A stretch of 64,000 bases of DNA from Alteromonas indica (GTDB lineage Bacteria; Pseudomonadota; Gammaproteobacteria; Enterobacterales; Alteromonadaceae). The position numbers were made by a program, and so were the translations under genes. The DNA lies in contig PYVY01000003.1 of NCBI GenBank assembly GCA_003056425.1, positions 1 to 64,000 on the forward strand, in the 5' to 3' direction. Positions 7,734-18,200 of this stretch are shown piece after piece (position 1 is the stretch's first letter; each line of letters opens with the position of its first letter). The notes under the pieces were generated by a model that saw only the letters and a program-made list of their open reading frames with translations, ran no database searches and was not told the origin of the DNA.

Positions 7734-8472
7734 AGCTCATATACATACCACCATTTACATGAATGGTTTCACCGGTGATGTAAGCAGCGCCATCACTGGT
7801 CAGGAAGGCCACTGTACTGGCAATTTCCTGCGGACGGCCCAAACGATTGGCGGGAATGTCTTTGAAGATAGCTTCCCGCTGATCATCTGTTAACGATTTG
7901 GTCATATCGGTGTCAATAAAGCCTGGTGCCACTACATTTACTGTAATGCCCCGGGATGCTACTTCCCGTGCCAATGACTTACTAAACCCGATTACGCCTG
8001 CTTTAGCTGCTGCATAATTAGCCTGTCCTGCATTACCAGAGCAGCCAACCACAGAGCCCACATTAACAATGCGTCCGTGCTTTTTCTTCATCATGCCCCG
8101 TAAAACGGCTTTCGACAAGTTGAAAATCGCCGTCAGGTTAGTATCTATTATATCCTGCCATTCGTCATCTTTCATTCTCATTAGCAGATTATCGCGGGTG
8201 ATACCGGCATTATTGACCAAAATATCCACACCACCGCTCTGTTCTTTAATTTGACTGAGCACCGCATCAATAGCGTCTTTGTCGGTCACGTTTAAACATA
8301 ACCCTTTGCCGCCACTGGCTTGGAGATATTCACTTATAGCGTCGGCACCTGCCTGACTGGTGGCGGTGCCATAAACCGTTGCGCCCTGGCTAGCCAATTG
8401 CTCGGCAATCGCTTTGCCAATGCCCCGGCTCGCGCCGGTCACTAACGCAACCTTAGCGTTAAGTTCAGACAT
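7732..8472 (-). CDS. fabG: 3-oxoacyl-ACP reductase
   Basis: 246-residue short-chain dehydrogenase. The NADP-binding TGASRGIG motif is at 12-19, NNAG at 87-90, and the catalytic Ser140, Tyr153 and Lys157 in the YAAAK context. It reduces 3-oxoacyl-ACP to 3-hydroxyacyl-ACP in the elongation cycle. It lies 20 bp after fabD in the same direction. Confidence 0.97.
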   Translation of the reverse strand: MSELNAKVALVTGASRGIGKAIAEQLASQGATVYGTATSQAGADAISEYLQASGGKGLCLNVTDKDAIDAVLSQIKEQSGGVDILVNNAGITRDNLLMRMKDDEWQDIIDTNLTAIFNLSKAVLRGMMKKKHGRIVNVGSVVGCSGNAGQANYAAAKAGVIGFSKSLAREVASRGITVNVVAPGFIDTDMTKSLTDDQREAIFKDIPANRLGRPQEIASTVAFLTSDGAAYITGETIHVNGGMYMS

Positions 8473-8492
8473 ATATAACCCTTATGTTGTCT

Positions 8493-9416
8493 TTACAGTG
8501 CATCCAGCGACGCTGGCGTGTTCACTGCAAATGCTTCAATATTTTTATCAATGCGTTTAATCAGGCCGGTTAATACTTTACCCGGTCCAACTTCGATAAT
8601 TCGCTCTACGCCTTGACCGGCCAAATATTCAATACTGGCCGTCCATTGCACCGGGCAGTACAACTGGCGTACCAATGCATCACAAATTTTCGCAGTGTCC
8701 TGCTCAATTTTCACATCAACATTGTTCACGACCGCAGTGGTAGGTGGTACCAATGTAAGGGCATCCAACGCTTCTTCAAGCTGATCTGCGGCCGGTCGCA
8801 TTAATTCACAATGGGACGGTACGCTTACCGGTAAAGGTAGCGCCCGTTTGGCGCCCGCTTCTTTACACGCTTGCGCGGCCTGTCCCGTTGCTTCTTTTTC
8901 ACCAGCAATAACAACCTGACCGGGCGAATTAAAGTTCACCGGGGCCACAACTTCGCCGGTAGCAATAGCCGTTTGCTGACAAATTTCGGCTATTTTATCA
9001 TCGTCTAAACCAATGATAGCGAACATAGCACCAGCGCCGGCTGGCACTGCTTGTTGCATAAACTGACCACGTGACTCAACCAGCTTAACAGCGTGGCTAA
9101 AGTCCAGCGCCCCTGCGCACACCAGTGCAGAATATTCACCCAGGCTATGCCCTGCCATAAAATCAGCGGCAATGCCTTTACTTTCCAGTACACGGTATAT
9201 CGCAACACTGGCGGTAAGTAACGCCGGTTGTGTTATATGCGTTTCGTTTAGTTTGCCATCGCTGTCGTCCTGAACCAGCGCCCACAGGTCATAACCTAAT
9301 ACCCTTGAGGCCTCGCCGAAGGTTTCTTCTACCTGCGGGTATGCCTCAGCCAGTTCGCTCAGCATACCAGTGGTCTGCGAGCCCTGACCGGGAAATACAA
9401 AGGCTGTACGAGTCAT
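8493..9416 (-). CDS. fabD: malonyl-CoA:ACP transacylase
   Basis: 307 residues, ATG start. The GQGSQ oxyanion motif is at 10-14, the nucleophile Ser91 in GHSLG, and His202 in VPSHCELM. It loads malonyl groups from CoA onto ACP. Flanked by fabH and fabG as in the enteric cluster. Confidence 0.97.
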   Translation of the reverse strand: MTRTAFVFPGQGSQTTGMLSELAEAYPQVEETFGEASRVLGYDLWALVQDDSDGKLNETHITQPALLTASVAIYRVLESKGIAADFMAGHSLGEYSALVCAGALDFSHAVKLVESRGQFMQQAVPAGAGAMFAIIGLDDDKIAEICQQTAIATGEVVAPVNFNSPGQVVIAGEKEATGQAAQACKEAGAKRALPLPVSVPSHCELMRPAADQLEEALDALTLVPPTTAVVNNVDVKIEQDTAKICDALVRQLYCPVQWTASIEYLAGQGVERIIEVGPGKVLTGLIKRIDKNIEAFAVNTPASLDAL

Positions 9417-9460
9417 AGTCGATCCTTATTGTTATCTATATCGTCGACAGGTCGCTAGGA

Positions 9461-10426
9461 TTAGTAGCGTACCAATGCAGAGGCCCATGCGAAGCCGCCA
9501 CCGAATGCCTCTAGCAACAGGTTCTGGCCCCGCTGAATGCGGCCATCGCGTATTGCAGTATCCAGCGCGGTCGGAACCGTTGCCGCCGACGTATTACCAT
9601 AATTTTCTAATGTTAAAACTACCCGGTCCAACGGCATATTCAGCTTTTTCGCGGTCGCTTTGATAATGCGGAAATTAGCCTGATGAGGTACCAGCCAGTC
9701 AAGCTCAGATTTATCCATGTTATTGGCAGCCAGGGTCTGTTCCACTAGCTCGGATAATTTAGTGACCGCGACGCGAAATACTTCGTTGCCTTTCATCACC
9801 CCCCAGTTCGCATGCACCGATGCTTCATCGCCCCGGGTAGGGTTGCCCACGTAAAGCAGATCTTTATAAGACCCGGCGGCCTGGATATGGGTAGATAATA
9901 TCCCCGGCTCCTCACTGGCTTCTATGATGGCAGCCCCTGCTGCATCACCAAATAATATCACCATGGTTCGGTCAGCCGGATCAATTAACCGGCTCAGGCA
10001 GTCGGTGCCCACCACCAGAATGCGCTTAGCCATACCTGATTTTACATACTGGTCTGCTACACTTAGTGCATAGCACCAACCAGCACAGGCGGCCGCAACA
10101 TCAAAGGCGGGGATATTATCTACCCCTAAAATTTGCTGAATTTCGCAGGCGGTACTGGGTAAAGCGTAACGGCCACTGGTGGTCGCACAAACAATCATAT
10201 CAATATCGCTGGCATGTAAACCTGCGGCATCCAAGGCTTGTAAACTTGCTTCAGCCCCCATCGTGGCCGCGGTTTCATCCGCGCCGATTAAACGCCGCTC
10301 TTTAATGCCGGTACGGTCCGTGATCCACTCATCGGTGGTATCTACCATGCTTTCCAAATCTGCGTTGGACCGCACTTCGCTGGGATAATAACTGCCGGTC
10401 CCGATAATTCGTGAATAGTTACTCAA
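9461..10426 (-). CDS. fabH: beta-ketoacyl-ACP synthase III
   Basis: 321 residues. Catalytic triad: Cys114 in [10 protein letters not shown], His248 in VPHQAN, Asn278 in ENYGNTSA. It condenses acetyl-CoA with malonyl-ACP to start fatty-acid synthesis. The start is TTG 10426, overlapping the plsX stop by 4 bases and so translationally coupled to it. Confidence 0.97.
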   Translation of the reverse strand: MSNYSRIIGTGSYYPSEVRSNADLESMVDTTDEWITDRTGIKERRLIGADETAATMGAEASLQALDAAGLHASDIDMIVCATTSGRYALPSTACEIQQILGVDNIPAFDVAAACAGWCYALSVADQYVKSGMAKRILVVGTDCLSRLIDPADRTMVILFGDAAGAAIIEASEEPGILSTHIQAAGSYKDLLYVGNPTRGDEASVHANWGVMKGNEVFRVAVTKLSELVEQTLAANNMDKSELDWLVPHQANFRIIKATAKKLNMPLDRVVLTLENYGNTSAATVPTALDTAIRDGRIQRGQNLLLEAFGGGFAWASALVRY

Positions 10427-11448
10427 AGTTGCTCCAACAAAACCGTTTCTATTTTATGTTTTATTTTTTCTGGAACACGTAAACGCGCTTCCTGCATGGC
10501 CTGAAAAATTGCATAATAAAATGCGTCGGCCGAAGCGTTCCCGTGACTCTTTACTACAATGCCGCGCAATCCTATCAGACTGGCACCATTATACTGGTCG
10601 GGGTTCACCCTATTATAGATAGATTTCAATAGGGGTAAGGCAATCCGGGCTCGAATACGTGACCAAACATTGCTCGCTGACTGCTTTTTAACCTCACTGG
10701 CCACAAGTTTAGCCAGCCCCTCACTGGATTTGAGCGCAATATTGCCGGTAAACCCATCGGTAACCACTACATCAGCATGGTCGGTAAATATATCATCACC
10801 TTCTACATAGCCAATATAATTGAGCGCAGGGACTGAACGTAAGTGTTCGTCGGCCAGCTTGACCAGGGTATTGCCCTTGATATCTTCTTCGCCCACATTT
10901 AGTAAGGCCACCCGAGGCTTGGTTTTGCCCATCATCAGCTCGGCTAATACCGAGCCCATTACCGCATACTGAAATAAGGCTTCGCAGGTACAATTTACAT
11001 TTGCCCCCAGGTCTAGTAGCAATACTTTATGATGGCCAGCGGTAGGCATAAAGGATACCAGTGCCGGGCGGTCTACGCCTTGCAAGGTTTTTAACAGATA
11101 GTACGCTAATGATAATAAAGCACCGGTATTACCGGCACTAACACAGGCATCAGCTTCTTTGGTTTGCACCGCTTCAATTGCTCGTCGCATAGAGGAATCT
11201 TTTTTATGCCGTAAAGCATGCGCGGGGGCATCGGACATAGTCACGATTTCTTCACAGTGGCGCACGATAACTCGTGAGCGTTGTGCTTCGCTGAGCTGAT
11301 TTATTTCAGGACCTATTACCCTGCGGTCGCCGCAGAGAATAAAATTAAAGTCGGGATGAAGGCGAATAGCCTTGAGAGCGGCAGAGAGGATAACTGGGGG
11401 ACCATGATCGCCCCCCATGATATCTAACGCTAAGGTTAGTTGAGACAA
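10423..11448 (-). CDS. plsX: phosphate acyltransferase
   Basis: 341 residues. The N-terminus [14 protein letters not shown] is diagnostic. [10 protein letters not shown] and [17 protein letters not shown] are further family blocks. PlsX makes acyl-phosphate from acyl-ACP at the membrane surface, linking the fatty-acid cycle to PlsY/PlsC. The start codon is TTG 11448, and no ATG upstream fits. It lies 20 bp downstream of rpmF. Confidence 0.96.
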   Translation of the reverse strand: MSQLTLALDIMGGDHGPPVILSAALKAIRLHPDFNFILCGDRRVIGPEINQLSEAQRSRVIVRHCEEIVTMSDAPAHALRHKKDSSMRRAIEAVQTKEADACVSAGNTGALLSLAYYLLKTLQGVDRPALVSFMPTAGHHKVLLLDLGANVNCTCEALFQYAVMGSVLAELMMGKTKPRVALLNVGEEDIKGNTLVKLADEHLRSVPALNYIGYVEGDDIFTDHADVVVTDGFTGNIALKSSEGLAKLVASEVKKQSASNVWSRIRARIALPLLKSIYNRVNPDQYNGASLIGLRGIVVKSHGNASADAFYYAIFQAMQEARLRVPEKIKHKIETVLLEQL

Positions 11449-11468
11449 AGTATTGTCATCAAACGTGA

Positions 11469-11639
11469 TTAACGTTCGATAACCTTATTGCCTTTGTAGT
11501 AACCATCAGCGGTTACGTGGTGACGACGGTGCGTTTCACCTGATGTTGAGTCGACAGACAAAGTTTCGCATGTCAACGCATCGTGTGAACGACGCATACC
11601 GCGCTTTGAACGCGTTTTACGATTTTTTTGTACGGCCAT
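11469..11639 (-). CDS. rpmF: 50S ribosomal protein L32
   Basis: 56 residues beginning [18 protein letters not shown], the standard L32 N-terminus, with the conserved [15 protein letters not shown] near the end. It begins 3 bp after yceD ends, with an AGGAG 6 bases before the ATG lying inside yceD. The zinc-type cysteine pairs found in some L32 proteins are absent; only one Cys is seen. The yceD-rpmF-plsX linkage ties ribosome and lipid synthesis, as in E. coli. Confidence 0.97.
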   Translation of the reverse strand: MAVQKNRKTRSKRGMRRSHDALTCETLSVDSTSGETHRRHHVTADGYYKGNKVIER

Positions 11640-11642
11640 AAC

Positions 11643-12170
11643 TTACTCCTGGTCTCGCTTAAGTTCTTTCAAAACCGCGAAAGGGTTTGTGCGCTCTTGT
11701 TCCGGTTCGATTTTTCCAAATGTCATATCATCCTGCCCAATTGGACACGCCTTCTCTGCATGAAGGGGCACAATAGGTAGCGCGATAATCAATTCGTCTT
11801 CAAGTACTTGAAACAAATCGACAGTTCCGTGGTCGTCGACCTCTACCGGATCGTAAGCTTCGGGTAATGTGTCGACCTCGTCCTGCCCCTGCACCGGGCT
11901 GAAACAAAAATCAACATCAAGCGAATAATCAAATTCGCCATTACACCGCTGACAGATAAGTGATACTTGCGTCTTCAGATGGCCATCGAATACAGTCAGA
12001 CCCTGCGCGTCTTTTTGAAACTGTACTTCGGCGTCCACCCATTCGGCGCAACTAACTACTGCACCCTGTAAACGTGGCATATCTTTACTGGCAATAACAC
12101 CCTGATAATCAGAGCGTTTGACAGCGCTTTTAACCGGGTCAACCGAGTGGGGTAATTTCACTTTCTGCAT
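11643..12170 (-). CDS. yceD: YceD/DUF177 family, 23S rRNA accumulation protein
   Basis: 175 residues, beginning MQKVKLPHSVDP like E. coli YceD, with the CQRCNGEF CxxC motif mid-protein and NPFAVLKELK at the end. YceD is needed for normal 23S rRNA levels and is thought to act with YbeY-like or ribosome-maturation factors. It is the first gene of the rpmF-plsX-fab cluster. The ATG lies only 11 bases after a near-consensus -10, and no Shine-Dalgarno is seen, so the message may be nearly leaderless. Confidence 0.93.
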   Translation of the reverse strand: MQKVKLPHSVDPVKSAVKRSDYQGVIASKDMPRLQGAVVSCAEWVDAEVQFQKDAQGLTVFDGHLKTQVSLICQRCNGEFDYSLDVDFCFSPVQGQDEVDTLPEAYDPVEVDDHGTVDLFQVLEDELIIALPIVPLHAEKACPIGQDDMTFGKIEPEQERTNPFAVLKELKRDQE

Positions 12171-12181
12171 AGGGCGCGCAT

Positions 12182-12208
12182 ATTATAGGCTCATTGTCGC
12201 TGTGTCAA
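12182..12208 (-). promoter_or_regulatory. predicted strong promoter for the yceD-rpmF-plsX-fab cluster
   Basis: Minus strand: consensus TTGACA (12208-12203) and TATAAT (12187-12182) separated by 15 bp. Shifting the -10 to TAATAT gives the usual 17. The yceD ATG follows 11 bases after TATAAT, predicting a 5' UTR of only a few bases. Confidence 0.6.
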
Positions 12209-12338
12209 AGGTTTATCAGCATTTCGCGCACAAAATATTGCGCTATCCTCCTGGATAAAACGCCAGTCCATTTTACTTTACAAGCTATACTGCCCGTTTA
12301 CACTAGTGGCCTTATTGGCTAACAGCTAACAACTTACT

Positions 12339-12974
12339 ATGACAGCAATTATACTCGCTTCTTCATCACGTTACCGCCAGGCTTTGTTAGCAGGGCTGGG
12401 CATCCAGGCACAGGCGATTGCCCCGGACATTGATGAAACGCCGTTACCTGGTGATGAACCCTGGGCCGTCGCGGCGCGGTTGGCTTGTGCTAAAGCCAGT
12501 AAAATAGGCAGCTTGCATCCCCACGCTATTACTATTGGTTCTGATCAGGTAGCCGTATTATATAATAAAGCAGAAGAGCCCCGCCTGCTGGGCAAGCCCT
12601 ACACCTGCGATAAGGCGGTGGAACAACTTACTGCTTGCGCCGGCAATCAGGTCACATTTTATACGGCGCTATGTGTGTATAGTCCCCAGCATGGGCCGAT
12701 TAATGCCACCGACACCACAGTTGTCCATTTTAAGCCGCTAAGCCAGGCGGCTATCCAAGCTTATGTTGAGCATGAACAACCTCTGGACTGCGCGGGGAGT
12801 TTTAAGTGCGAAGGTGTAGGGGCACTTTTATTTGAGCGAATTGAGGGGCGCGACCCCAATAGCCTGATAGGCTTGCCCGTTATGTTGCTGCGAGACCTGT
12901 TAGCCAAAGTCAATATAGACTTACTGGCGTTAGCGACCAGCAAGCCTGTTAACAGTCAGGCTTCAGGCCAGTAA
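12339..12974 (+). CDS. yceF: Maf-family nucleotide pyrophosphatase (YceF type)
   Basis: 211 residues. The N-terminal LASSSRYR motif, PDIDE, the catalytic Asp69 in GSDQVA, and GKP then follow in family order. DCAGSFKCEGVGALLFE is typical of the YceF subgroup, which hydrolyses 7-methyl-GTP and is a housecleaning enzyme. It is transcribed divergently from yceD, as in E. coli. The 3' end overlaps the convergent HAD gene by 12 bp. Confidence 0.92.
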   Translation: MTAIILASSSRYRQALLAGLGIQAQAIAPDIDETPLPGDEPWAVAARLACAKASKIGSLHPHAITIGSDQVAVLYNKAEEPRLLGKPYTCDKAVEQLTACAGNQVTFYTALCVYSPQHGPINATDTTVVHFKPLSQAAIQAYVEHEQPLDCAGSFKCEGVGALLFERIEGRDPNSLIGLPVMLLRDLLAKVNIDLLALATSKPVNSQASGQ

Positions 12975-13613
12975 ATAATGCTGTAGCTGTTCAATTGAAT
13001 TAACTAATGCTACCGGGCGATGCTGTTCAAGACGGATAGCATCATGCACGCCGTAGGTAACCCCGATACGATCCATCCCAAGCTGTTCAGCCATCTGCAT
13101 ATCATAGGTGGTATCGCCAATCATCACCGCATCGTTAACCTGTACGCCGGTTTCAGCTAAAAGTTGCTCTAACATATCGCTGGAGGGTTTTGATTGCGCC
13201 TCACAAGCAGTGCGCGAGGCGATAAAATAGCCCCCGGTGTTAGTGTTTCGCCATGCCCTGTCTAGCCCCCTGCGGGCCTTCCCAGTGGCAACCGCCAACT
13301 GCCGACCATTGGCAGTGAGTGCATCTAGCAACGCTGGGGCGCCAGCAAATAAAGGACAAGGTTCCGCGTCCTGCTCGACAAAAATAGTTTTATAGGTCGC
13401 CACCAGTTCAGTGACCGTTTCATCACAGCGTAAATTAAATAATCGCGCGATAGCCGGACGCAAACTAATACCTATAATATCGCCCACCTGGGCGTCGCTG
13501 GGCACAGGTTGCCCACACCGTAACGCAGTAAGCTGCATACAGCGGATAATTTTGGCTATCGAGTCCATTAACGTGCCGTCCCAGTCGAAAATAACCAACT
13601 GATAGGCTTTCAT
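12963..13613 (-). CDS. HAD-superfamily hydrolase (phosphoglycolate phosphatase-like)
   Basis: 216 residues. HAD motif I is DWDGTLMDS with Asp10 and Asp12, motif II includes AVATGK, a conserved Lys sits in SKPSSDML, and motif III/IV is MIGDTTYDMQMA. The cap is the helical Gph type. It commonly follows rluC in gammaproteobacteria. The substrate is unknown; candidates are phosphoglycolate or small sugar phosphates. Its start overlaps the rluC stop by 4 bases, so it is translationally coupled to rluC. Confidence 0.88.
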   Translation of the reverse strand: MKAYQLVIFDWDGTLMDSIAKIIRCMQLTALRCGQPVPSDAQVGDIIGISLRPAIARLFNLRCDETVTELVATYKTIFVEQDAEPCPLFAGAPALLDALTANGRQLAVATGKARRGLDRAWRNTNTGGYFIASRTACEAQSKPSSDMLEQLLAETGVQVNDAVMIGDTTYDMQMAEQLGMDRIGVTYGVHDAIRLEQHRPVALVNSIEQLQHYLLA

Positions 13614-14554
13614 CGAAGTTGTTCCAGGGTACGCATTAACTGTTTATCCAATGGCGCACTAAACGTTACGGGCTCACCAGATAACGGATGGATAAAGCGG
13701 ATACTGGCCGCATGCAAAAACAACCGGTTTAACCCTAACGCCTTTACCTTAGCATCGAATTGCTCATCACCGTATTTAGTATCGCCGGCAATAGGATGCC
13801 CGGCATGCAGGCAGTGAACCCGAATTTGATGGGTCCGCCCGGTAATAGGTGACGCCTCTACCAGTGTTGCCTGTGCAAAATTTTCCAGTACCCGGTAGCG
13901 AGTTTCTGACGGCTTGCCATCTTCACTGACACTGACCAGACGCTCACCAGACTGCAAAACATTTTTGCGCAGCGGCGCTTTAACCTTGAATCGATTTTCC
14001 GGCCACGTCCCACCAACCAACGCCTGATAGCGCTTATCCATTTGGCCATTGCGCAATTGTTCATGCATATGACGCAAAGCAGAGCGTTTTTTAGCAATTA
14101 AAATGCATCCGGAAGTATCGCGGTCCAGGCGATGTACCAGCTCCATGAAACTGGCATCAGGGCGCAACGCCCGTAACCCTTCTATCAAGCCAAAACTTAA
14201 CCCACTGCCACCATGTACGGCGATACCAGACGGCTTGTTGATCACCATTACCCGGTCATCTTCATACACTATATGGTTGGTTAAATCAGCGACTTTATCC
14301 AGCTTCGGGTTTGGCGTATCCGAGGCCTCAGTAACCCGCACCGGTGGCACTCTTACTACATCGTCTGCCTGGAGTTTATATTCTGGTTTCACACGGCCTT
14401 TATTCACCCGCACTTCGCCTTTACGCAAAATACGGTAAATCATGCTTTTCGGCACACCCTTTAACTGAGTGCGTAAAAAGTTGTCAACGCGCTGACCGGC
14501 AAGGTCAGCATCAATCGTGACAAACTGTACTTTTGGGGAGGAATCTTTATTCAT
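13610..14554 (-). CDS. rluC: 23S rRNA pseudouridine synthase C
   Basis: 314 residues from ATG 14554 (a TTG at 14572 is possible). An N-terminal S4 RNA-binding domain (about 20-75) precedes the RluA-type catalytic domain with Asp144 in VHRLDRDTSGCIL. RluC modifies U955, U2504 and U2580 in E. coli 23S rRNA. It is divergent from rne, an arrangement conserved in many gammaproteobacteria. Confidence 0.94.
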   Translation of the reverse strand: MNKDSSPKVQFVTIDADLAGQRVDNFLRTQLKGVPKSMIYRILRKGEVRVNKGRVKPEYKLQADDVVRVPPVRVTEASDTPNPKLDKVADLTNHIVYEDDRVMVINKPSGIAVHGGSGLSFGLIEGLRALRPDASFMELVHRLDRDTSGCILIAKKRSALRHMHEQLRNGQMDKRYQALVGGTWPENRFKVKAPLRKNVLQSGERLVSVSEDGKPSETRYRVLENFAQATLVEASPITGRTHQIRVHCLHAGHPIAGDTKYGDEQFDAKVKALGLNRLFLHAASIRFIHPLSGEPVTFSAPLDKQLMRTLEQLR

Positions 14555-14572
14555 CCTGCAATTATAAAACAA

Positions 14573-15213
14573 ATGTCGCAGCAGACCTACGAAAGTTTGT
14601 TGTTGGCGGTTTTAACTGTGCACTAACAATAGGTTAGTCGTTGAAAAAACACTCGTTAGCGATGCAATAATGAGCGCCCCGCGCTAATATAAGAAAAACC
14701 TGAGCCGGCGCTTTGAACTTTGCTTGCCTATTTTCAAGAATTGGTGCGATAATCAAGAGGTTTTAACGCGCCAACATAATCGCGACGTTAAGACGGCAAG
14801 AACTGAAAAGTCAACGAACCGGTTGCAATGATTCGGCATAAAATTATCCATTGCCTGATATGAGCTAATTTAGAAGGTAGTACTAAAACCTTCTCTCATT
14901 TGAATATTGCAGCACGAAAAACACAAAGTTCGCCGTTTAGTTATACAGAATTGAAATGACAATTGCTTCAGCTGGCAGGTTAACCAACCACTGTGAAGCG
15001 ATGCTAAAATTGAAAATATGAAAAGGGCCGTCGTTCCCGACACCCGCTAATTGATAACAAACGCCTGCAATACGTAGCACAGGCTATTAGCACCACTGGG
15101 TAATACGACAGTACAACAAACTCCATACAGTGCCGTGAGGCGTGGTGGTGAGGGTTTGCACATGTCAGTTTAATTTTGTGTCTAAACGGCTGTACAAAAC
15201 AGAGTTAGATACA
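14573..15213 (+). promoter_or_regulatory. rluC/rne divergent promoter region and long rne leader
   Basis: 640 bp without genes. In E. coli the rne message has a long structured 5' UTR through which RNase E controls its own synthesis, and a similar role is inferred here. Visible hairpins are AGAAGGT (14872-14878) with ACCTTCT (14888-14894), and a GTGC/GCAC pair enclosing CCGTGAGGCG at about 15130-15162. I could not align it to the rne5 RNA family by eye. Confidence 0.45.
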
Positions 15214-18200
15214 ATGAAAAGAATGTTAATTAATGCAACTCAGCAAGAAGAGTTGCGCGTAGCGCTAGTCGATGGACAGCGCTTATATGATTTAGATATA
15301 GAAAGCCCCGGGCACGAACAGAAAAAAGCAAACATCTACAAAGGCAAAATAACCCGCGTCGAGCCAAGCCTTGAAGCGGCATTTGTTGACTACGGTGCTG
15401 ATCGTCACGGTTTCCTTCCCCTAAAAGAAATTGCTCGCACTTATTTCCCCAAAGGTTATAAATTCGAAGGTCGTCCTAACATCAAAGATGTTATTCGCGA
15501 AGGCCAGGAAGTTATTGTTCAGATAGACAAAGAAGAACGCGGACAAAAAGGCGCGGCGCTGACCACATTTTTATCGTTAGCCGGCAGCTATCTGGTGCTG
15601 ATGCCAAATAATCCACGCGCTGGCGGTATAAGCCGTCGTATCGAAGGCGATGAGCGCACCGAATTAAAACAGGCGTTGAGTAAACTTGAGCTGCCTGATG
15701 GCATGGGCTTAATTGTGCGTACCGCTGGCGTGGGCAAGTCCTACGAAGAGCTGGAATGGGACTTACGGGTATTACTTAAACACTGGGAAGCCGTGCGCGA
15801 AGAAGCTGATAAGCGCTCTGCTCCGTTCCTGATTCACCAGGAGAGTAATGTTATTGTTCGGGCAATCCGGGACTATTTACGGCGTGATATTGGTGAAATC
15901 CTGGTAGATAAAAGCGCGATATACGAACAGGCATTACAACATATTCAATTAGTTCGTCCTGATTTTGCTAATCGTGTTAAGAAATACGATGGCGATGTTC
16001 CGCTGTTTAGTCATTACCAGATAGAAAGTCAGATTGAATCAGCCTTCCAGCGCGAAGTACGCTTGCCTTCTGGCGGTTCGATAGTGATTGACCCTACCGA
16101 AGCACTGACCTCGATTGATATCAACTCGGCCCGGGCGACCAAGGGTGGCGATATTGAAGAGACGGCCTTTAATACTAATTTAGAAGCCGCCGATGAAATT
16201 GCCCGCCAATTACGCTTACGTGATTTAGGTGGTCTGGTGGTTATCGATTTTATTGATATGACCCCTGTGCGCCATCAACGTGAAGTTGAAAACCGCTTGA
16301 AAGAGGCCGTACGCTCCGACCGTGCCCGGGTTCAACTGGGTCGCATTTCCCGGTTTGGTTTGCTGGAAATGTCGCGTCAGCGTCTACGTCCGTCTCTGGG
16401 CGAATCAAGCCACCATGTATGCCCGCGCTGTTCAGGCCATGGTACAATTCGCGGTACAGAGTCGTTGGCGCTGTCCATTTTGCGTATTATGGAAGAAGAA
16501 AGCATTAAGGATAACACTGGCCAGATTGAAGCCCAGTTACCGGTGCCGGTCGCAACTTATCTGCTCAATGAAAAACGTCAATCGGTAAATGTGTTGGAGC
16601 AACGACATGATGTGAAGTTGCTGATTATACCTAACCCGAATCTTGAAACGCCACATTATGAAGTTACCCGGCGTCGTCCTGAAGAGGTTGTTAGCGATGC
16701 CAGCTACGATGTATCGTTGTTAGAAACCCCCACTACCGATGCCGACAAACCTGCCGCAACAGTGGTTAAGCGTGAAGAGCCAGCCATCAAAGGTATGGTG
16801 GCCCCAGATGCGGCCCCAGTGGTACCGCCTAAACCGGCTGCGCAGCCAAAAGCAGCTGAACCCTCGACCTCCTTGCTAGGCCAACTGTCCAAATGGTTAA
16901 AAGGCCTGTTGGGTAGCAGCGAAAGTGAACAACCTAAAGCGACTCCTGAGCCTGCTGTGCAGGAACAGTCAAACCGTCAACGCTCACGTAGTCAGGATAA
17001 CCGTAATCGCAAGCCGCGCAATAAAACGCGTCGCCCGCGCAACCCGGAAAATGCAGAGCGTGATGATGCTCAGCAGCAGGCTAAAGGGCCGACTGAGCGT
17101 CGTAATAAGAATACCTCGTCTAACCGCAAGCCGCGTAAACCACAACGTGATGACAAGCCAGACAATAAAACCGAGGCCACGCCGGCTCCGGAGGTAAACA
17201 AATCAGCGGACGACAATCGCGACGTCAAGGATAACCGGGATAACCGGGACGCCAAAGATAACCGCGACTCACAAGACAATAACACTCAGCCGCCGAAGAA
17301 AAAGCAGCTGGCAGAACGTCGTAAACGTCGTGATATGCGCAAGAGCGTACGCATAGGTAACGAGCAAATCCATTCTACTACAGAAGCCTCTGCTCCGGCG
17401 CAAGACGCCCCCTCAGGCAATACCAGTGAGGTAATGGCCAAAGCGGATAGTCATCAGCCCAAACCTACCGAAGATAATACTGCTGTAGAATCAAATGAGG
17501 TTAATGGCGATGACGCTAAGCGTGATGCCAATGGTAATCGTGGCCGCAGCCGACGTTCTCCACGCCATGTTCGCGCCGCTGGCCAGCGTCGTAAGAAAGA
17601 GCAGCATGGACACGAAGAACATAGCGAAGATGGTGTAGCAGAGCATAACCAGGCTGATAGTACCAACAATGACAACCAGGCTGACATTGTGGCACAGCAG
17701 CCGCGCCCTACTCCCACTGAACGTGCTGAACAACCAAACCGCGAGCATTCTGATGTTACCTCGCATGCAGCGCAAAGCAGCAGTGACACGCCACAGAAAG
17801 ACGCCACCATAGCGCAACCTGTGGAAGCCCCTGATGAAGTAGCTGCACAACAATTGGAAAGCAGTAACCGCGGTTCGCAACAGGACGAGCTGGAACTTGA
17901 TTTGCCTAAACAGCAAGCCACCACCAACTTCGCCCAGAAGCCGCGGGAAAAATACCGGGCTGACGGTATGCGGGTGAACGCTGAGCAAAAAGCCAATGTG
18001 GCAGACGATACCAGCGCCAGCGCGAAGGTAAATACTGCCGATGACCAGCAGGTTGTAACGGAACAACCGGCTCGTCAGGCAACGCCTGAACAAGTTGAAA
18101 TTAATCTTGATTCAACCGAGCAGCAGCCAGCCCCCACTGCAAACGATGTGACCAACGCCACTCCAGCGGACAAGGCACAGGCCACTCCAGCAGACGAGAC

